Shown here one piece after another: positions 26,205 to 64,000 of a DNA stretch of 64,000 nucleotides. Source of the stretch: Metellina segmentata (taxonomy: Eukaryota; Arthropoda; Arachnida; Araneae; Tetragnathidae); contig OX375872.1 of the NCBI GenBank assembly GCA_947359465.1, positions 84,252,931-84,316,930 of the forward strand, in the 5' to 3' direction. The notes beneath the pieces were generated by a model. It had not been told where the DNA came from. It was given only the letters and a program-made list of their open reading frames with translations, and did not search any database. Made by a program: the position numbers and the translations under genes. Position 1 is the stretch's first letter. Each line of letters opens with the position of its first letter.

Positions 26205-26680
26205 GCGGAGACTTATCTTGTGCGGGGTCCCTGACAGTCAGACAAATAAATAACAATTTAACAAATAACAAATAATTGCTAATAAATAACAATAGCAGAG
26301 CATGCGAGCTATTCACTTTTACTGTCGAGTGCGTTTACTAGATTAGTAATGAGAAGACAATACGTTCCTACTTGTTAAGGGTACCTTGCGGATAATGCAT
26401 CTCGGTTTGAATGATTGAGTTTATATAATAATGACTTTTTAATCTTAGAAAATGGATTTCACATTGCAATTTTTTCCACATTTTCTGACCCCCAATATAA
26501 GCGTACCGTTGCCCTTCTCTGTGTGTGGCCTCTGACGTGAAGCACATAAATTACATATAAATAGCAATGGCAGAACATGTGAGCTATTCACTTGAACTGT
26601 ACGGCGCGTATACTAGATAACGCTAAGATTGCTAAGGGTGCCTCGGATAAAAATGCATCTCTTTGAATGATTGGTTCCAG
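26205..26680 (+). repeat. Diverged direct duplication, ~270-300 bp units
   Basis: AGCA.GCGAGCTATTCACTT, CGTTTACTAGAT and GGATAATGCATCTCGGTTTGAATGATT near 26300-26415 recur in altered form near 26570-26675. Class unknown. Confidence 0.65.
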
Positions 26681-27104
26681 CTATCTAGAAATATTTGATG
26701 CACAAAAGATTAAATTAATAGCATTGGCACTGTAAAATCTACTTCCGAATAAGGTAAATTTTAACTTAAATCATTATAATTTTTCCCTTAACTCCATTTC
26801 TAAGCTTTCCTGCAGATTCTAGATTTAATATATTACAGATAACAAAAGTCCATCAATTTAAATTTCTTTGCCAGCAAAGGTATGTTTTTATACGTAGATT
26901 GTTGGATAGCAAAAATTGTTTGGGAAATTTTGAAATGTTCCTTCAGAGCTGCTGTATAGATTTGTCGTTGTAGAAATCTTAGATTGGTATGCATTTAAAA
27001 TAACGTAAAAGTCTATTCTCGTAATAAACCCAACTTATACAAAATGCAACAAATTTTGAACAAAAAAATACAGTGCGTGACAACAAAATCAACAATGGGG
27101 CAAA

Positions 27105-27742
27105 ATTTATAGTCACCAGTTTTATTTTGCAATCTATCTTTAACTATCCCGATTTTACAAAAACGAACTAAACAATGCCAGTCAAAATGTTTTTATTTCT
27201 TTTGTTTTCCTTCGCTGGAATCGTTTGAGCACAGTAAATGGAACCTGTTGATTTCTCAACAGCGAAGGTCAAATTCGTATGGGAGAAAATATAAAAGTTA
27301 GAATTTAAAATGATTTATTTAAAGAAAATCATATTTTTAGTTATCGATCTAATGTGAAATTTTCCGCAGATTTCAAATCCGTTGAAATTTTTACTCTATC
27401 TTTAACGATCTAGGATACAGAAAAAAGAACAACATAACTCCAGTTAAAAGTTTATTTCTTTTTTTCGTCGGCTGAAATCGTTCCTCCGAAAAATCAAACG
27501 GAAACGTAAAATATATCTTACTGTTTCCATTCTAAAAAAAGCAATAATAATATTAAATGCCATTAAATTAATTTTAAAATTTCTGGATTAAATTTTAAAA
27601 TTCGGGCTCGCACATTAATTGCAAAACAAAATATTCGGACAACCTGTGTGCCAAATTTGATAACTGTAAGTACCATAGATTCGTCAGGACAATGCGTACA
27701 CACGGACAAACAAACACTTCCTTTTATAATAGTAGAGATATA
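27105..27742 (+). repeat. Dispersed repeat family R1, copy 2
   Basis: Has two tandem ~140-bp units (27131 and 27338 onwards) and the ending CTTCCTTTTATAATAGTAGAGATA, as in copy 1. Confidence 0.75.
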
Positions 27743-30700
27743 CTTATAAGAGGGTGACTACACATAGAAGGATCACTCGACTTCAGTGATTAGGTCACAT
27801 GGAACATTTGAAGACATGTCCGTCAACTCCTGGAGTAGACCTCTTCCCCAGGTGGGTTCTGAGATTTCTAAATATGAGGGATTATGATGTTGGTGTATGA
27901 CCTAATTACTAATATTAATCTACAGGTGTGATAAATTCTATCCTCAAGAGCATCCATCTACAGATTTTCTCCTTCCGAATCCAGCTGTCAGATAACTCTA
28001 AAACTATACCCCACGATTGATCATCTGGATTAAAATTCGATGATGAACGGGTCAGTGCACTGAAAAAATCTCGGTCATTATCCTTTAACTATTCGCATAT
28101 AATGGGACCACTTAGACTGGAGTCTATTTCCAATGGAAGAATCCAACTCCTTTAAAGGGCAAACTTTCAACATAGCTGGGTGGACGAGTACAAAGACCTT
28201 TAAATGTATATGAGGGGGTAGATGTTGCTCCCATAAGCTGTTTTTCACATCTATAAGTTTTTCAACACTTGGCCAAATGATCGATCGCTAAACTGGGAAA
28301 ACACAAAACTGCTTCATAATACTCAATGTTTCATTTCTCAGTTAATTTCGCTCGTAAAACCCCCCTCCAAAAGGTGCTTGAAGTTTTATGCTTTAATGTT
28401 TGAAAAGTATGTATTTTACAACTAACGATCGAGGAAAAAAGTATTGCATAAGGTTTTCCGAAACCATGATACACCACTGTATTATAAGAGTTATATATTA
28501 TAATAAGAGTCGTATATATACTGTATTAGTTAAGTTTTTGCGAGTCTTTTTCAGATGGGTGAGAGGGAGAAAAATTCGGAGAAGTAAATGTGTGATTATA
28601 TTTTGTGATAAAAGAGGCATTTGTGTAAAATGTGTGATGATACTATTTGGGATCCTTATGTCGATGTAAATTAAGAAGAAAGGCAAATTTTGTGGTATGT
28701 TGCTTTTGAAGTAAGGGAACAATGTAAAGGTACTTGAAAGTCTCAAAGCCTTTTTTATCACCAAACAAAGACATGATCATTAAGTGAAATCTGGGAAAGA
28801 GTTAATTTAAAATCCCAATTAATAATATAATTGAATTTATGTACTCTAAACAAAGACTTAATCTTATTGTCACACAAACCAGTCATGTTATTCAGACAAA
28901 TGCATTTCTCGATTTCAAATGGTGGAAAATAAAGTTTTATTTCGTTTTAAACATTTTTATAATTGGAAATAGATACTTCCGCCAAATGAGAAATGAAACA
29001 AAAGTTACTCAAGGACTATCCTAGGTACCCTGTATTATGTATACATTTTCACAATAATTCGTTACAAGTTTTCTTTCCAATGAAGAATCGAAAGAAAAGT
29101 AAGATTTAATGATACTGAAAATGGCCTAAAGATTATCATATACGTTCAAAGCCTGTATATACTTTTAATCATATGTATAATATTTTGAATTGAAACCACT
29201 ATTGTAAAAAGCAGTTTTCTTTCCATCTTCCTCTTCTGTTTTTATATATATATAATATAAAAATGTGAAATTACTATGGTAAATGATGTTTTAAAACAGA
29301 TTTCCCTGAAATGACCTGTAGTGACAAAACAAACCAAATAACACTATACAAGCAGTTTAGAGCAATGGATGTCGAAATACTACGAATTGAAGTATCATTA
29401 ACGTACCCCAAAACGACTTAAAGAAAGAAGCTATTTAGAAGCAGAAAAAATTACTTTTCCAAACTCTATCACAAAAGTCTGAATGCTTATTCCAAACAAA
29501 ACGCCAGCTTCGAGAACTGATTGGAAAAAAAGATGGAAAGAATTTGCAACTGTCAAGTAATTGAACTCCAAAGAGTCGTGATGGATCCTAATTTTTATGG
29601 AGAACAGTGACCCCAGTCTTAATTGTAATATGTCGGATGAAAAACTTTTTTGTTTTGATCGATTTCTTTCCTGACTGGCGCCGTGATATCATCCAGACGA
29701 AAATTACTATTTGTGCCTTGTGAATATTTGAATGGTAACTAGAAGATAAAAAACACTCGTCTTGCTATAAATTATTACAATTACAGAGATTATTTTGAAA
29801 GTCCATAATTTAGCAGTCCCAGCTATTAAAGCTATTAATAAAGGTGTGAATGTGTTGTCTTGTAACTTGAGCTTCCGTTTTAATAGTAGACTTTTATGTA
29901 TAGTGGTGGTTTTTTCAAGGTAGGAATATCAGAAAGGAATGCAGTTTATGCGTCTTTGTCTTTGGAAATACTTTTTTCCGTTTCTTAAGTTGCGAAGAAT
30001 CAAAGGTATAAATGAGTTTATGTTTGAAATGAATTTGGAAGCTTACAAATATTTATTTTACCACTCAGAAATGTTTCTTCGATACAAGGATTGCATTTCT
30101 GTTTCCTAGTTAATAGTGCAAACTTTGTATTGCTGAGGTTTCTGGTTTCGTGATGGTCCAGGAAAGTATTTTCAAACATTTCCACTCCAATTTAAATTTA
30201 TTTTACTTCCATCCTTTTTTCAGTGCTTTATTTTCAAACTGCGAAAAATCTCTACGTTAATATTTTGTTCTGGCGAAACGCGGCTGCTTTTAGTGGAATG
30301 CCGTTTCTATCGTCAAATACGTTTCTTAGAACATACAAGTATGTATCAAAACTAGATAATTTGATATAGTTCGATGAACTTATGGAAACAAAATTTAAAA
30401 ACTGCTGTAAGGTATCTTGATGTTATAGAAAGTAAACATTTTCCGAGAAAGTTTTCATCTGCATTTTTCTTGTAGTTTTGTTGAGAATGGGAATATTTTC
30501 ACTGATTATAATATTTTTATAAATAGTGGACACGATTTAGCAGCAAGATATTTAGAAAACCGGTGTGTGTGTGTGTGTGTGTTGGAATTAATTTAATTTT
30601 TATTAATTAGAACAATGTATTATAAGGAAAATAATTTAAGTAGAGACCATCTCACATACAGACAAAATACACTTTATCCTTTGTCAATCAGTTTTGAGGA

Positions 30701-31160
30701 CGTGTTTCCAAATTTCAAACCAAGTCACCTCCTGTACTATTATTACTGATAAGGATTAGCTAGATATTTTATGGATGCCTTTTATTATCATTTAACCACT
30801 CTCTAATAGTAAATTTTTTTCTTATTGGTAAATAAAAAGTACAACTTGATAAATTAATCAAATAATTAACCTAAGAAGTTGCTCATGAATTGTGTGTTAC
30901 ATATTTACATTTCAAAAAACAACATTTAGAATCATAACATAAACTTGTATAATTTAATCTCACATTAAGTTTAAAATCTCTAGCTAATCCTTTAACGGTA
31001 GTGATCACACAAAAAGTGATTTGGGAAATACGTTCTCAGAACTGATTGGCATAACATTAAGCTCTTATCAGTTCTGCAAATTTTTTCATTGTGAATTTCA
31101 CATCTTTTACAAAAGCAGTAGATGTGTTTAGTTAAATTGCACTTTTTTGTCTCCCTATAG
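27743..31160. other. No recognised exons; probably upstream intron or 5' flank of the peroxidase gene
   Basis: The first recognised peroxidase exon needs an upstream partner that ends after the second base of a codon. None could be identified here with confidence. A GT microsatellite lies at 30563-30582. Short open frames have no domains. Confidence 0.5.
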
Positions 31161-63914
<32,754 letters not shown>

Positions 63915-64000
63915 GTTCGATAAGATTTTTCTTAAAGAAATTATTGTTTAACATATCGCACCCAGACACGAAAAGTGACACAAATCAAAAAATAAAAATT

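Noticed and set aside
28400..28764. Overlapping frames of 88-89 codons on both strands
   Set aside because: Low-complexity, no family resemblance and no splice signals in phase with known exons.
31147..31160. Coding start at TTG before exon A
   Set aside because: These bases are the polypyrimidine tract and AG of the acceptor.
63915..64000. Extension of exon I to the window end
   Set aside because: The frame is open, but the residues do not resemble the conserved peroxidase C-terminus. A donor at 63915 fits the family better, though it is weak.

Overview
This is a window of animal nuclear DNA: AT-rich, sparse in genes, with long introns carrying GT-AG signals, poly-A and TA microsatellites, tRNA-derived SINEs and many decayed DNA transposons. 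The only recognisable host gene is an animal-type haem peroxidase on the + strand. Its sequence style and the SINE family suggest an arthropod, most likely a chelicerate such as a spider. That placement is inference, not proof.

Host gene. Nine exons can be placed between 31161 and 63914. All eight internal junctions keep the frame. The joined product is about 697 residues, running from a hydrophobic N-terminal segment to the GDRFWYEN block near the end of the peroxidase domain. The first exon (with the start codon) and the last exon(s) are not identified or lie outside the window. The fold-defining features are kept: paired cysteines, the Ca-binding TSFLDAS loop, GDMRVNE, and LVAY..QQGRDHG. 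The haem-site residues are not. By alignment with myeloperoxidase (MPO), the proximal His is Phe, its neighbouring Arg is Ser, the Asn that holds the His is Ile, the distal Gln is Glu, and one ester-forming Asp is Tyr. The gene therefore looks like an intact but catalytically dead or re-purposed peroxidase ('pseudo-peroxidase'), possibly an adhesion protein, since it also has an RGD. Intron 5 appears to be a GC-AG intron.

Layout. 1-31 kb has no recognised host exon. It holds a dispersed repeat at the left edge, a 2.7-kb element with ~95-bp inverted ends around a degenerate satellite (3.6-6.3 kb), SINEs, a pogo-like MITE (10.3 kb), five copies of a TTAA-flanked MITE family full of GACGAGATATCTCGTC palindromes, a TIR element that contains one of them, and a GC-rich island at 25.06-25.64 kb with a TATA-like motif and a 59-codon ORF. 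31-64 kb is the peroxidase gene. Its introns hold a Tc1-type transposase relic and a 5'-truncated LINE (intron 1), a mini-Tc1 encoding only the DNA-binding domain and a full-length but broken DD36E-type element (intron 2), a 1190-bp TIR element (intron 4), a piggyBac transposase relic (intron 6), and a 768-bp hAT derivative with a perfect 8-bp target duplication beside a ~600-bp-arm inverted repeat (intron 7).

No CRISPR array, rRNA, free-standing tRNA gene or operon was seen, and none is expected in this kind of genome. All family assignments come from reading motifs; no database search was possible.
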